Shown piece by piece: positions 48,060-62,100 of a stretch of DNA of 64,000 nucleotides; the first letter of the stretch is position 1, and every line of letters begins with the position of its first letter. The notes under the pieces are model-generated. The model worked only from the letters and a program-made list of their open reading frames with translations. It was not told where the DNA came from and made no database searches. The stretch is from Rhinopomastus cyanomelas (taxonomy: Eukaryota > Chordata > Aves > Bucerotiformes > Rhinopomastidae). A program made the position numbers and the translations under genes. The stretch covers positions 1,217,131 through 1,281,130 of the forward strand of contig VXBP01001845.1 of NCBI GenBank assembly GCA_013400115.1, given 5' to 3'.

Positions 48060-51000
48060 AGCAGCGACAATGAACTGAAGGCGGAGAAGACAGTGTCTGT
48101 ATGACATGAGATTGCAAACCAGCTGTTAGCATTGCCTGCAGACAGGCATCCACTTACTGTTGGGATCAGGCTTGTGTCCTGCCTCCCTGCTCTCACACCT
48201 TGCAGCACATCCCTTGCATCTTCCCTGCAAAAAATCCTTACCAAACATTTGTGGAGTTTTTCCTGCACTTGTGCAACAATCTACTTCTTTCCTCTGCTCC
48301 TCTCTGGAGCCTGGATTTCCTGTGCTCTCTGTGCACCAGCAGCTGGCCAAGAGCTGGCTGAGACCACAAGGCTTCTGGGTCCAAGCAGTGCCTGGTGCTG
48401 GTCTACAAAGATGAAGGCGTCTCATCCACTTGATGTGTTGGCCAAGGTAATGCCTGGCTCAGCTATGCTTGATCTCTCCCTTGCTTCAGTAGAGTTTTCG
48501 TTGTCACACCGACACATGGCACTTCAAGGAGAGAGCCTCAGGGCTTCTCCTTTCCTGGTGTTGCTGAAACACTGGGAGCTTGTCAGAAGCAGCAGGAGAA
48601 AGCGTCGGACTCTACATTGCATCTCCCATGCAGACCTGACTCTGAGCACTTGCTGTTAATTTTAAGAGCAGAAAAGAACAAGAAGCCTGTCCATCATCGT
48701 GGCGAAACGCCCAGCGGAGAAGCACAATGCTTGCACCCTCTTCCCCCTGCAAGCTGGAGAGAGGTAGTTTTGAGGCTGCTAAACCATAGTCTTTCCCTGC
48801 TAACAGCAATGGCAGGAGGCACTTACCCCCTGCAGTTGTGCTTGTGTGCAGGGCAGCTGCAGCAATCCTCTCCAAGGAATGAGGAGTGTGAGCAAAGCGA
48901 CTGCAGCAGCTGGCTCCCTGAAATGAAGGTGTACGAGCACTTCTGTGACAGAAAGTGGTGCAATTGGCACCGGGGAAATGTAAGCCGCTGTGGAGATCAC
49001 AGATCATGGAATAAGGTGGTGACCTTTCTGTAACGGTGGCTTTTTAAAGAGGTGACTCCTTAAATCAACTAATCTTCTGGGTCTCTGACTGTTCATGGGT
49101 CTTTGAACATCGTCCAGGGTGGTGAGAGATGCCTGTTGACCCTCTGTGATTACTACGCCTGGCTTAATCGACTTTAGCATTCTCCCAGGCTCCTTTGAGA
49201 TGAATGGCTCCATCTGCTAATCCAGGGCAAAGGTGGCTCTTCCTGAGATGCAGTTACAGCTGAGAAGAGAAGCAGATGCAGGGCAAACCTCACACTCTTG
49301 TCGCAGCACACTTGACAATAAGCTTCACGGCTGCTACCAATGGGTGAGAGACTCCTGATACAGTGCCGTGACCATGGCCTGCACCCACATCCATCCCAGT
49401 CATCTGCTCCATACTGTCGTCGACACCAGCAGCCCTTGTGACAAGTGCAGACCCCATGGGATGCTCTGCCACAACTGGCAGCGGTGGCAGCCAGGCCTCT
49501 GACAACCCCCCTGCCAGCCCAGCCCACTGGGCGAGCTGTTAGAGCAGAGACATTAGTGCTCGCTGTTCCACTTGCGTAACTGTATTCTTCACGTCTCAGT
49601 GAGCTGCTCAGGGTCTGGGCAGGTGCACGTGAGCTGAGCTGTGTTTGCTGCTGGAGCCTTGAGGGGAAGCAGGGACATCCATGCATGTAAAGCCATGAGC
49701 TCCAGAGTGAAACCTCTGCTTCCTGACCCAGTAAGCATTGGCAGGGGTGAGCGGAGAAACCACTCCTGACAGGCTTTGCCAACCTAGCTTTCTGCAAGGG
49801 ATGCATTCAGAGACCCAACAGCTGGGCTCTGGCTTCAAATAAAGAATTCTTCTGCCTTTGCTGTTGTCAGGGGATGTGACGAAGCTGCTGCAGTGGCTGA
49901 GCCCCAGATGCTGAATATCATTTCATCCCTTGTAAATCCTGCTGATTTGCTGTTCCTCACACCCTCAAATGCTGCTGTCCCTGCCTCTAGTTTGGGCGAA
50001 AGGGACAAGAACACCCCGTGTCTTGCCAAAGGCCCTGAGATGCTGCTTGGATGTTTTGGGTTGGCTTTGTGCCTGGTAAGGAGCCTGACCTTGCAGGAGG
50101 AGGGCTGCCAAGAGAAACACCAGCCACTGCTTCTGCGAGTGCCACACATGCATCCTGGCTGGGACTGATGGAGTGGAGGGACAGTATGACTGGCATGAGA
50201 TACTCAATCCAGACCACCCCCCTGACACCAAGGAGATGTTCTCCTGCTCACCATGGAGGCAAAAGCGCTTCTCCTATGCTGAGGTTGCTGGAGTTGAAAT
50301 GTACCTCAGGTGTTGTTCCCCTTCCTGTGACCTGAAGACCCCTGTCAGGATGACTGCTGAGAACACTGTGTGACCCAGCAGTCAGTGTCACCTTTGGTAT
50401 GGGCACAGCAACACCCTGCTGTGGTGTTGGCCCAGGTACCTCAGTGTCTCAGTGTTTCAGGGTTCCTTGATTTCCCTGGGCACAGGAAGAGCTCAGTCTG
50501 GACTCAGACGTCTCAGAACTTGTCACTCAGTGCCACAATCTGTGTCAGCACATAGTGCCCACACGGTCAGACTCACTTCTGCAGGTTGGTGTTCACCATA
50601 TGTGCTTCTCCAGCCAGCCTGGGGTATGCCTGGGGCAGCCAGAAGAAGTGGAGCTCTTGGCTCTAATTCCTCTCCATCCCTGAAAACATGAGACTTTTAA
50701 CTTCAAAAGAAGCAGGCTTGGGGTTTGCTGGGGAGGATTCAGCAGGAGCACCTCCTGGGAGCATGTTTTCTAGCTGCTGGAGGAACCGTAGGGCTTGTCC
50801 CAGAGCTGTTCCTTCCAGGTGCAAGAGAATCCTGGCACAACCTGCAGACAACTCTGTCTGCTCCAGCCTGTCCCACTTTAACACTCTTGAACAGGAACAG
50901 GATGAAGGATGCTCATGCACGGTTCCCCTTGAGGACTGATCTAACCAGCCACTGGATGTCATTATTGCTCCAAACCAACGCATCGAAGAATCTGCTCCAG

Positions 51001-54000
51001 ACCTCCACAAAATGTGGCTTTTCAGCATGGAAAGCTTAATATGCATTCCCTAAGGGCACAAAGCCATTCACCTCTTCTCCCGCAGCTCTTGCCTGCCCCA
51101 GCACACCTCTGCGTGCTTGAGGACACTGTGCCTGGGGTTCAGCACAAGGTGGACATGATCCCAGGTGACCTCTTTGCCCTTCCCAGGAGCTTTTGCACTA
51201 CCTCCTCATCTGCAGGGATGACATCATGGCTGTTTCTGTAGCAACAGAAAGGGGCATCGCAATTACCAAGGGATGACACTGTAGCTGGATTGAGCAGTGT
51301 CCTGTGTTTTGTAGGTGCCTCTGGCGTGGCTCTGGGCTGGAGATCAGAGCTGGTGAGTCAGAGGGCTTCTGGCTGGGACCTGATCCAGCAGATCAGGGGG
51401 AAATTTTGGTTCATGTCCCCCACCGCCTCCTCTCCTTTGTCTTTCAGTTGGAGACCTCACCTGTCTCACTGGACCTGAACCGAAATGTTTTCCTTTAGGT
51501 TACTCAACCTGTCAAAAACTTTTCCTACCTTCTCTCAGATTTGCTTTAAACATTACAGTCTGGTCTTAAAGAAAAGTGCCCTTTGAAGCCACTCTGGAAA
51601 GTTTCACTTACGACAGGGCAGTATCTTCCCTTTGCCTCCAGGATAAAAGATCCCCAGGGATTTTCAGGGTGATTTTCCTGAATTCAACCTGATTTCACCA
51701 ACGTTTTTTCTTCTTGAATTGTTTGTTGACTGTTTGGTTTGATATTTACTGAAAACATTGTGCCTGGTTTGGTGGGAGAGCTGATGGAAGCAGGATTTCA
51801 CTGAATGCCTGCCGCTCCTGTCCGTGAGCTGCTCACAGGTCCTCTCCCAGCACTCCTGAGGTAGCTGTGCCATCACAGCCTCACATGAGCTCTGCCTGTA
51901 TCAGAGGAACAAACCTTTCTCAGCACACTGGAAACTCTTGGGCATCCCTATAGTTGTGTGCACGTTCAGGATTTTACCAGGGAGCGGAGAGCAGCTGCAG
52001 AGGAGGCCTGGAGTTAACACCACAGTGCAGCATGGAGAGGAGCAGCCATCCCCCAGGAAAGTCCTGGCATGGCTCTTGCTGGGGGAGCTTCTATACAGCC
52101 TCGCCCGTCTGCACTCTTTCATCTTTATGTTCTAACTTACCCTGTTTCATTTATATCCATTTCATTGGCTTTACTTCTTCTACCACAGCCATAAAACAAG
52201 CTGGGGAAACAACAGCTGCTGCAAGTCTGGTGCAAAAAACTCACCCTGAAACAGCAGAGCTGCGGATGCGTGAGCTCTACCTCATCTCTAGCACTACCTC
52301 GGGTCCCACAAACAGCTCCAGCCCGCGTCAGCATCGTCAGCTTCTGCACAAACTGTCACAAGGAGCCACAGCCCAAGGAGGGGGAAAAAAATCATTCTTA
52401 AGCTCAAGCAGAGAGCTCAGGAGAGGCCTTGAGCTCAGCTGCATGTTGGCAGACAGGAAACCATCTCCCAGCCTTGGTAATAGCTCTCAGCATATGCCTG
52501 CGCTCCCTGCTTGTTTTGACTTGCGTGGGAATCTTTGCAATCAAAATGATACGACAATTCCAATCACTGTCGATTGCTTTAGGCAGGTGTAATTCAAGCT
52601 CTGGCTGCAGATGGTTGTCATTTAATTAACAAGGAAAGAGCCAAAATTCTGTGTTAGACTGGGGAAGGCAAAGAGAAGAGCCTAAGGGAGACTTGAGATA
52701 ATAGCGAGTGGAGGATGCCGGCAGACTCACGCGGAGTTTTGCTGTTCATACAACTGGGTAATGCTGACATTATTCTCTGCATCACAGGTAGAACTGTGTG
52801 CTCAGCAAGCTCTGGTAGGCAACACAGATCTCCACTTACTTCAGTCCAGATCATGGGGAATGACTCTGAGCACAACAGAGGGAAGCCCTGGGCAAATCTC
52901 TCCTTGGTACTGTTACCAGCTCTAGGAATTCACAGGCTCTTAGACCCCTTATCTCTCCTGCTTTGATTTCATCCTTGGCCCAAGCAGCACTTGTTCTCAG
53001 CCCTTAGGGGTCCAGCTCAGCTGGGGTAAAGAGCTGAAGCTCCCTTTGGTCGGTGCTGGGCATCTGACAGTGCAGAATTTGTCCCTGTCACACTGCCTTT
53101 GCAGCTGCTGACTTGCCAAGGGTGGTATTTCTTTGCAGTGGGCTGAGTACCTACTATGTGTGCCTCTGCGTTCTCACTTCTGACCCAGATTTCAATTTTC
53201 TACATCTAAAATGAAGTGAATAGGTGCTTCAGGGGAAATGGTGGGCAGTGAAAGGGGTGCTTCAGTCCTTTGTGGGCCAATTGAGCATTTTTTGAAACAA
53301 CATTCAGTAACTCATGACTGGCTGTTCCAATGCTTCACCTCCTGCAGCACCCACAGTGCAAGACTCCCCTTCTCCTTGGTCGCCAAGAGGCATCAGCACC
53401 TGTCTGTGGGATGTGTGTCCAGCACTTGCCTTCACAGAAGGGAGATTTGCCTGCCCCTGGCAAATACCACATGGAGATCAGTGGGTGGAGACAAGCTCAG
53501 CGCTCAGTTCTGAGCTGCTTCAGTGTTTGGACCATCCTAAGGCAAAGGGAATAGTCAGTCTGTGAATACACAGGTAAGCTGGGTCACCCGGGGAGACAGC
53601 TGAGATGTTTTGTGTTCCTGCTCCAGCAACTGTGACAACATCCCTTCACTCAAACACGCTCTCTGCATGTGTGCACCCACACTGCTGTGCTCCAGTGAGG
53701 GACCAAGGGAAAGACCTCTTGTTCTGGGAGGTGTTAAGCTGATGGAGGGATTTCCCTATTGCGGAGGTGGCAAGAGATGACCCTGAATGTGCATCATGCA
53801 GGACCTAATCCAGCTTAACAAACCCACCCCTGGTGCACTGGTTGCTGGTTTGAAATCCCTGAATTAATGGGACAGCAGGGTCTTGTAGACTTTTAATTTA
53901 GTCCTGTCTCAGCAAATGGCTGAGATACTGAGAATGAAATTTTGGAGAGAAGGGAGATGAAAATCCAGAGGAAATTGCTGGCTTCCTGCAGTGCTGACTC

Positions 54001-54700
54001 TGAGCTGTTTGATATTCTCTCTTTTTTAAGGTTTGCTTGTTTTAAAGCAACATTAATTGGAAAGATGCTGGAGTGTCAAATAGAAACCACTCCCTGAATA
54101 ACCTTGCTAATGAGCATGTTATTAAGGCAGGGTTAGGAGCTCCCTAGAGGGCTCTCGCTGGATAGGATTAAATTAAAAAAAATATCATCTAAACTAGAAA
54201 GAAAATCTCTGTTAGTCTGCATTGATGAATATAGAAAAGTCCAATGAAAAATGGCTTTGAAAGGTTTAAGCATATGTCTTCCTATCTGGGACTAGTCTTC
54301 TCCATCCCTCAGGGCTCACTCAGGCAAGGAAGAAAATTTTAATGAAGGTGAGGGTGCAGGAGTTGCAGCTCAGAGCCTGGCAAACCCACTTCCAGGTGAT
54401 CACATCTCCATGCCCCTGGTGCTTGCCAGCAAGGGCAGTCCCTGAGTTCCACTAGGATAGACAGTGCCTCTGCAGAGTGCTTCTCTCCAGCCAGTGGGGA
54501 CAGGGCTGCTGAGAGCTTGTGCTGGAAGATGAGAAGGTACCTGACCTCTCTGCAAAGCGTGGGTTTAATCTGAGAGGTTTGCACTGACTCTGTTGTGGTG
54601 TTTCCCAATGAAGCTTTGCAGTGGTCCAACTGCTTTGGTCTTTTTAGGCGGTGGCATCTCTGGCTCCCCATTCATCTGCCTCTGCCATAGGTGTGGGGGT
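48060..54700. other. Non-coding DNA
   Basis: No gene or clear repeat. Long open frames at 49,174-49,806 (-) and 51,954-52,592 (+) show no family resemblance. An AATAAAGAATTCTTCTG string near 49,840 looks like an LTR or transcript end but has no partner features. AT-rich block 54,000-54,240 with TAAT motifs may be a conserved element. Confidence 0.45.
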
Positions 54701-54714
54701 GCATATGACTGTGG

Positions 54715-54962
54715 GAGATGTGAGCTGCAACATAGGAGGTTCCGTATAAATATCAGAAGGAACTTCTTCCCAGTGAAGGTGACAGAGCACTGGAACAGGC
54801 TGCCCAGGGGGGTTGTGGAGTCTCCTTCACTGCAGACATTTAAGACCTGCCTGGATGTGTTCCTGTGTGACTTGGTCTAGGTGATCCTGCTGTGGCAGTA
54901 GGATTGGGTTAGATGATCTTTCGAGGTCCCTTCCAATCCCTAATGATTCTATATTTCTATAG
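54715..54962 (+). mobile_element. CR1 retroposon 3' end, plus orientation
   Basis: Encodes the CR1 ORF2 C-terminus (RRFRINIRRNFFPVKV, HWNRLPRGVVESPSLQTFKT, CLDVFLCDLV, stop at 54,880), then the 3' UTR with GATGATCTTTCGAGGTCCCT and the tail ATGATTCTATATTTCTATAG. 5'-truncated. Confidence 0.93.
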
Positions 54963-54969
54963 GGTCATA

Positions 54970-57900
54970 CACCCACCCTCCCCTGACAGCAGTGTGGGAT
55001 GCTGGTCCCCACCCCATCTCCACATTCAGACAGCTGGGAGCACTGGTTGATGGAGCAGCTCTGGGGGCAGATAGGGAAGGAGAGATTTTGTGGTCCCTAG
55101 AACCCTTCCCTCCTGCTGGAAAGGAAGTGGGAGGATTTAGGGCAGGGAAACTGTTCTCATACTGTCTGAAGACAGGCATGAAATGCTTTAGCAAAGCTTG
55201 CCTGCAGGCAACGATGACTTCCAGAGCAGTGCCAGCTCTTTTTGTGAGTTGCTCTTTCTTCCCATGGATGGTGGCAGGTCAGCTCTGCTCCAGCTACAGA
55301 ATGGGTCTGGCTGGGGTGCTGCTAAACTGGTCCTGCAGTTTATTAAGAAGAGCTGAAGACTGTTTTTGCCCACATGCTTTAAAGGGAATGTGGCTGCCTG
55401 GGCTGCTCCTGCCCAGATGTTCAGGCTTTGCAGGCACGAGCACCTTTTCGGAGAGGATTTTGTCCATGTGCAGATGCTGTACTGCTGCCTTTGCAAAGCA
55501 CTGTCTGACAGGCTGATGCAAAACATGCCAGCACCAAGCTGTGACACTAAAAAAGAGAGAGAAAACACTGTATTTTTATTTTCTCTACTGCTACAGTGAG
55601 TTGGGTGTTGGTTTTCGGTTGTTTTTTATTGGGTTTTTTTTTCTTCTTGCATTTTTTGCTTGCTCTTTCTTTGCTTGAGACAGGTATTTTGATTCTCTGT
55701 ACTCCCCAAACTCTTCCCCAGGCTGTCTCCAGCAATCAGACAGAGTGACAGCTCTGAAACTCTCCAAGTTAACAAGTTCAAGTGCTGATGATTAACTAGA
55801 TTCACAAAGTTGATTGGAAAAAAATAGGGATATAAATAAATATTCCTGGAGATATTCCACCCCCTGTAGTCATGAACTTTGAATAATTGGAGGGAATTAT
55901 GCTGAGTACTAATCAAAAGGGTTGTTTTTTTTTTTAATTTGCTAATTACTGCTGGGTTTCATCAGTGTCAGAGTCTAATCATCTCAAGACATGTTAATTG
56001 ACCCTTGGGAGTTGTTTATCTGATGCTGAAAGTTTTAGATGGGGTCATACAAAGAAATGCAATCACTGAGGTTACTTCTTGCTGCCACTCAGCCAGAGGG
56101 AAGAGTTAAAGAGACTTTGGGCCATGAGGACATGTGCACTACCCTTCCCATCAGCTGAGCTCCAGAATGGCTCCTCATGGATATTCCTCCATCCATGAGA
56201 GACATTTTCTTTTAGTCCCTTGCATTTCAGTATCCTCTCTGCAGGCCTCTTTGTTACACACAGTTACTAACTTTGGTGATCCACATCCAGCGAGTGCCGA
56301 TATAGACATCCCTCTGGGATGTGGCCATGCTGCGACGCTGAGCCTTACCATGGGCAAATCTGCTGGGACAGGTTTGTGGTGCTCCAGGAGCAGGCTGAGG
56401 GCCCTGCTGTGGAGTCCAGGCGTCACTGTGTGTGCAGGGGGTAAGATTTCACAGTGTTTCCTAAGGAAGCTGAGATTAAGACCTTTCGTGTCTTCCATGT
56501 CCTGAGAAGATAGTGACCAGCAGGAGGTGCGAATGGAGAGTCACACAGATCTGGGACTGCAGATGTCTTTGGTCTGTCCCTGTGTGCTCTCCTCCCTGTG
56601 GAGAGCAGGCTGCTGAGATGCACACTCTCCAGAGTTGGGTTTCCTTTGTGAGATGTGTACCTGCAGACCAGTCTCTTCCCTAAGCTGTGTCATCTTTTTC
56701 CCTTATTACCCCAAAATTCACTTCCTGGGGAGTTCACAGCCTGGCTGCCTCACCTCTCTTGTATCCTGTTAATTAAACCAGAGGAGGTGGGAATTAGTAA
56801 GTAAACATTGGGACAGTGTAGAGCAGGAAAGCTCTGAGCAAAGGGCTGCCAGTTCACCCAGTTTCTCAAGGATAGGTTTCAGGAAAGACAATATTTTTGT
56901 CATATAATGTTGTAATTAATGATCTTGATATAAAAATTAGCCTTATGCTAATGAAATGCTCTGGAGACACGGTGCTGGGAAGTCTCCTCTATACAGAGGC
57001 ACGTAATGTCATACCAGAAGACCTGGGTGATCTTGACATGAGTAGTGATTAAAACTAAGAGTGCTAACAGAGCAAGGTCACACTCATAAGGGCAGATGAT
57101 GAAAACTTCTGCTGCCAAGTGGGAACTGAGCAGCAGCTCGGGAAAAGTGCCTGAGTGACCTAGTTAATGATGGGTGACTACCACTGCGGAGATGCCACCC
57201 AGCCTTGGGACGGGTCTGTCATGTCCTTCATAACATCACAGCAAGAATGGATATAAGTCAAAGTAGGAGGCAGAGGAGTATTCCTAGTTGGTGTCTTATC
57301 CCCACAGCACATAGGAGCACAACTGAGGAGCTGCACCAGGCTTGTGAAGGGGGCTGAAGCCACCACACTGGTGCGTCCAAGAGTGTGGCGTAATGGAACA
57401 GTGGCTGGCTGCTGGAAATACTCAGAGAAATGCTCTGTCAGTACTTTGTTAGTGAAATCCCAGCATTGCTGCAGTGGTGTTACCGTGAAGGACTTTATAC
57501 TGATGTGGTCGTTTGACATTGGCTCCTGTAGAAAGAACAGGTACAAACAACTCTGATGGCTCTGCCTGCATCCCTGCAGTAAATAACCATGGGAGGAGGT
57601 TTTAGGTAGGATCAGATCAAGCTTGTGGAAGAAAAGAAATGGTGTTTCTGTTAGCGAAGGCTTGTTGGTGCTGGTGGGAGGCTGAGGGGCGAGGGACAGG
57701 GAGCCTCAATGAAAGCTGGATTTCCCCCAACTCCCAAGTGAGTCTTTAAAGTGCATCTTTGTGAAGGACAGGGACTTGTCCCCATGCCTGGTGGGAGCAG
57801 AGGGCAGCCTGCGTCTGCTCCAGGCTGCTGCGCCCAGCCACAGATGGTACCCATGAAGATTTAGACATATGAAGAGTCTGGAAGGGAGAGCCCAGCATCT

Positions 57901-58590
57901 CCTGAGGCTCCTGGTACCAGCTCAGACCCTTGCAGCAGCCCCAGATTGAGCTCTGTGCATCCTCTGGAGCTGCAATTTCCTAGTGACAGTGATGGAAGGA
58001 CCCTCGTTCTCATTCCTGACTGCTAATATTTCACCACCTCTTTTGTAGCCATTTTAATTTTGATTCCAGGATAATTTATATCAGTTTATGAAATGTGGCC
58101 TTCTTTCATTGCAGCAAAACACACACCCAGCTGCAACATCTAGGTGTTATTGACTTAAGGCATATATATGCGTGTGGATTTATTTGATCATCTTCATTAT
58201 TCTGATTTCCCCCTTCCCATCTTCTTTTTCCTCTTTATTACATTGCTGGCTGTTGGAGGCCCTTGAAATAAAAATAAACTTTCTAGGTAATATTTCTTAA
58301 TAAAACACATCATTTATTTTTGTTTCTCTCTGCTAGTAAATGCCAGCCTCCTTCTCTGGTTTGTTATAAGGCTGGTTTCACATCTTCTTTGGCAAGGCTG
58401 GGAGAGATACTTGAATACAACGGGACTTGTGTTGTACCCAGCTGTAGGTGTGCTGGCAGGGCTCAGGTCTCAGCTACTGATACCACGTCACATGTGAAAA
58501 CATGGCAAGTCCGTGCTGCCCGATCGGCGTTTAGCCTGTAGTGGTGAGAGGGTCTGAGCAGCAGTGCCTGAGCCTGCACCCCGTGTTATC
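54970..58590. other. Non-coding DNA
   Basis: No gene or repeat is recognised. The stretch 58,010-58,330 is AT-rich with plus-strand AATAAA strings at 58,267-58,310 and may be a conserved element or a transcript end. Confidence 0.45.
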
Positions 58591-58597
58591 TTTAAGT

Positions 58598-59156
58598 CAT
58601 AGAATCATAAATAATTTCGTTTGGAAAACACCTTCAACATCACTGAGTCCAACCATTAAGCCAACAGTCCCAAGCTCACCAATAAACCATGTCCACGACC
58701 TCTAGATCTGCATGGCTTCTGAACAAATCTAGGGATGTTGATTCAGTCCCCTCCCTGAGCAGCCTGTTCCAAGGTCTGATGACCCTTTTAATTACAAAGT
58801 CACTTCTTAATGTCCAACCTAAACAGCCTCTGGTGCAACTGTAGGCCATTTCCTCTTGTCCTATCACTTGCTCCTTGTGAGAAGCGGCCAGCACCTACCT
58901 CTCTATAGCCTCTTTTCAGATTGTTGTAGACAGCAACAAGGTCTCCCCTCTGCCTCCCTTTCTTCAGACTAACCAGCCTCAGCTCCCTCAGCTGCTTCTC
59001 ACATGGTTTGCTCTCCAGACCCTTCACCAACCTTGTTGCCCTTCTCTGGACCTGCTCCAGCACTTCAGTTTTAGTTTTTGTATTGAGGTGCCCAAAACTG
59101 AACCCAGTACTTGAGGTGTGGCCTCACCAGTGCCGAGTACTGGGGAACAGTCACTT
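58598..59156 (-). mobile_element. CR1 retroposon, minus orientation
   Basis: Begins AGTCATAGAATCATAAATAA and runs about 560 bp through the reversed 3' UTR and ORF2 end. The minus-strand frame has HASNR-like decayed RLDIKK... and QRRATRLVKGLESKPCEKQL, RELRLVSLKKGRQRGDLVAV, typical CR1. One of the two longest copies here, still 5'-truncated. Confidence 0.93.
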
Positions 59157-59159
59157 CTC

Positions 59160-62100
59160 TACTTCAAGCTGTTGTTTATTTAATCTTGGGTCTTCCTCTC
59201 TCATTTGCCTTAATAGTTCATCTGAAAATATAGGTAGAGATGTCTTCAGAAGACACTTGAGCTGTTGTTTACTCTCCAGCTTTTTCAAGGCAAAGCCTTT
59301 TCTGGAAAATAACAAAAATAACTAGCGACATTACTATAAACATGTACTTTAACTACTGTTTAAAGCTGTCACTGGGTTAGGAAAAAATATTGCTGCAGCA
59401 TCCCAAATGCACGGTAATTATGTAGTGAATCTCTTTATTACAGGGTGTCAATCAGGCAACGATGTAGCTGAGTGAAAATGCTTTGTGTCTCCACTGATAT
59501 TCCCAGCACGGAGCTGCAGGCTCCCGTGTCTCCACAATGCTTGAGGTCTGCGTGCCTGTGCCCTGTCCGACTGATTAAAAAGTGACTGTGCGAAGGAGAA
59601 TTTGGCACAATGTCTGCAGCTGGCTTTTAGGGAAGGAAGTGATTCTTCAAAGTATCCATCCATCTTCCTCTATCAAAGGGAAAGGCGCACAAATGCTTTT
59701 CCTAATAATGTGCATCACCAGGTGATGCTCATGGGCATCTGCACTGCAGTGTCCCAGCCTGGGGGTGTAGGTACTTCAGGCACAAGCTTCTCCTGCCTTT
59801 GCTAGCCCTGGCAAGCACAGAGCCCTGTGCAGGGGCAGAGCCACCTTCACACAGTGTCCTGGGCTTGAGTGGGCTCCTGGGAAGGTCTGCCCGCCCCACT
59901 GGCCATGGCATGCTGCTTCCCCCATACAGGTAGTGGGGGTTCTGGGACTGTCTTTCACTGATCCTTGTGCAGCAACAAACATGTGGTGCCAGGCACTGCT
60001 TGCCTTCGCAGGCACACGGGGAACAGTGGCACAGCACTAGAGTGGCAGCAGTGACACGGGGAGCTGCCGGGTGGCTCTCAGCATCCCCATGAAAGAGCCA
60101 GAGGGTTGGTCAGGGCAGCTCAGGTTAATTCTGCAGAGCTGGAGTCTTTGAAGCCTGGTGAGGTGGATTATTTGAAGTTTAGCCTGGAGGTTGTGAGGTT
60201 TGGGTTTCTCCATCACTTTGGGAGAAAGCTGCTCAATTTTGTGTCTAAATACAGCAATGAGGTTGTGCTTTCCATCGGAGATCTGTAGCTCCATCAATCC
60301 TTCCTTTTCTGGGCTGGGAGCTGGAGAACAGATGCCAACACCTGAGCCTCTTGGAATCAGTGAAGGGGTGAGAAATGCAGGCATTTCCCCACCTGGCAAA
60401 GGGCTTTCACGTAATTTTCTCCTGCTTCCACTACTATCAGCTGCTGGGATCTCATCTGCATGTTTTGCAGGGAGACAAATCCTCAGGGAGAGGAGGAGAG
60501 TGTCTGGAGCTACTCTCAGTGAGGACTGTGCAGCTGCAACAAGTCTCTTCCTCACCTTTCCTTCCTGGCCATTGCTCACTGAGGGTAAATCCCTTTGCCT
60601 TTCCTCTCTTAGTCTCACTCCTGTCCTGCCATTCCCCTGGCTCTCCACCTTTCATCTCCTTATCCCTCTCACATCATGTTTCTCATGTTCATGCTCCAGT
60701 GTTGGTGGGTCAGGCTGTTGTTGAGCAGAGGTTACAGAAATAACCCCACGTTTTACTGTGTGAGTGTCTGTCCAGACATTGGGCTGGAAAAGTGCACTTC
60801 CATGTGTTCCTGAAGGAGAACCAGGGATGGTGGCTCAGGCCTGGCAGCTGGGCTGACCACGGATATTCTTCTTTGAGGGGAATGTGGATCTGGTGTGGGG
60901 CAGCAAGGGAAGGGTTGGGTTTGAGGCTGTAGCTGCTCCTTTTTCCAGGAGCTTCTGATCCAGACTTGTTCAAGGCCAGAGTTTGCTCTGTTGTCCCACA
61001 AAGTTAGCTATAGAGAGAAGACTTTTCTGTACACAGATCTTTTGGGTAGGACCATATATCCCACATCCCTGGTGGTCTGCGAGGGTCTGAGGAACCAAGG
61101 ATTTGGTTTTCTTGGTGCAAACTCCCCCTTTCCCCTGCCTGCAAGCAGAGTGCTGTCTGCTCTATTGCTGCATCCCAGCAGGGCTCCTGTTTCAGCAGCT
61201 CTCCGAGGACCCGATAGCGAATCACTTTGGGAAATGTTTGTGATAAAAAGTGCAGTACAAACAGATAACATCATCATACTCCACTATTAACAGGCTTAAA
61301 TCCCAAGGATGGGGAGAAACTCCTGTGGAGAGCAGAGCTATCTCTCAAACACTTCTGCTGCAATTTAAAATCTCTCCCTAGCCTGGCAAGGCTAATTTCA
61401 CATTTCTTTTTCTCTGGGGAATTTATCTAGGTTTCTCCCTGTTTGAGGCCAGAGACCTCTGTGCTGATTAGACTCAGCCAGGGGTTTTGGCTGTCACTTT
61501 CCAGGAGTCTCAATGGAACATCATGGAGAGGCCTGGCTGGGCTCCATCCCAGGCACCAACCTGCCTGTATGTTCGTTGGTGAGGAGAGACCCCAGGGTCA
61601 TATCTGGATGCCTTTCAACAAACCCTGCTTAGCTCCTGGCATGAGATCTTTGTAGGTCGTCCCCCTCTGAGAGGAAAACAGCTCAGTGTTCCCACTGTCC
61701 CACTCAGGATTAATCCTGGGCAATGGTCTAGCCTCACTTTACAAGAAGAACATGTCAGGTGGTTGCGACAACCCCCAAATCATCTGTGAGCCGGGCAGTT
61801 CTTGCTTGCCAAGTGGTTTCCCAGTGCCATCGGGAGGCTGGCTTCTGGCTGCCTCGTCCTTCCTACTGCCCCAAATCCCCACCTCCCTCTGCCCTTTCTT
61901 CCCCATGGATTTTGACTATCCATCAGGATGCAAACTGGAGTTAGTAGTGCTCTTTGGTCTGTGCCTTACTGACCTGCCTCCCCATCTCCTTTTGCACCCT
62001 TTTGTAGTTCTCTTCAAGCACCTTCTGGCACAGTGATTAAAATCTTCTCTTTGCCACATCTGATGGATGAGGCAACATCTAACACTCAAAGTAGCACGGA

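Noticed and set aside
49174..49806. 210-codon minus-strand Cys-rich frame
   Set aside because: No domain pattern; Cys content follows base composition.
49830..49860. AATAAAGAATTCTTCTG string as an endogenous retroviral LTR
   Set aside because: No matching LTR ends, primer-binding site, target duplication or viral frames nearby.
51954..52592. 212-codon plus-strand frame
   Set aside because: No recognisable family, no splice or start context, and unlikely amino-acid composition.
58676..59063. Two minus-strand frames that look protein-like
   Set aside because: These are decayed CR1 ORF2, not host genes; the same is true at 26,912-27,127, 35,622-35,858, 54,717-54,880 and 63,207-63,422.
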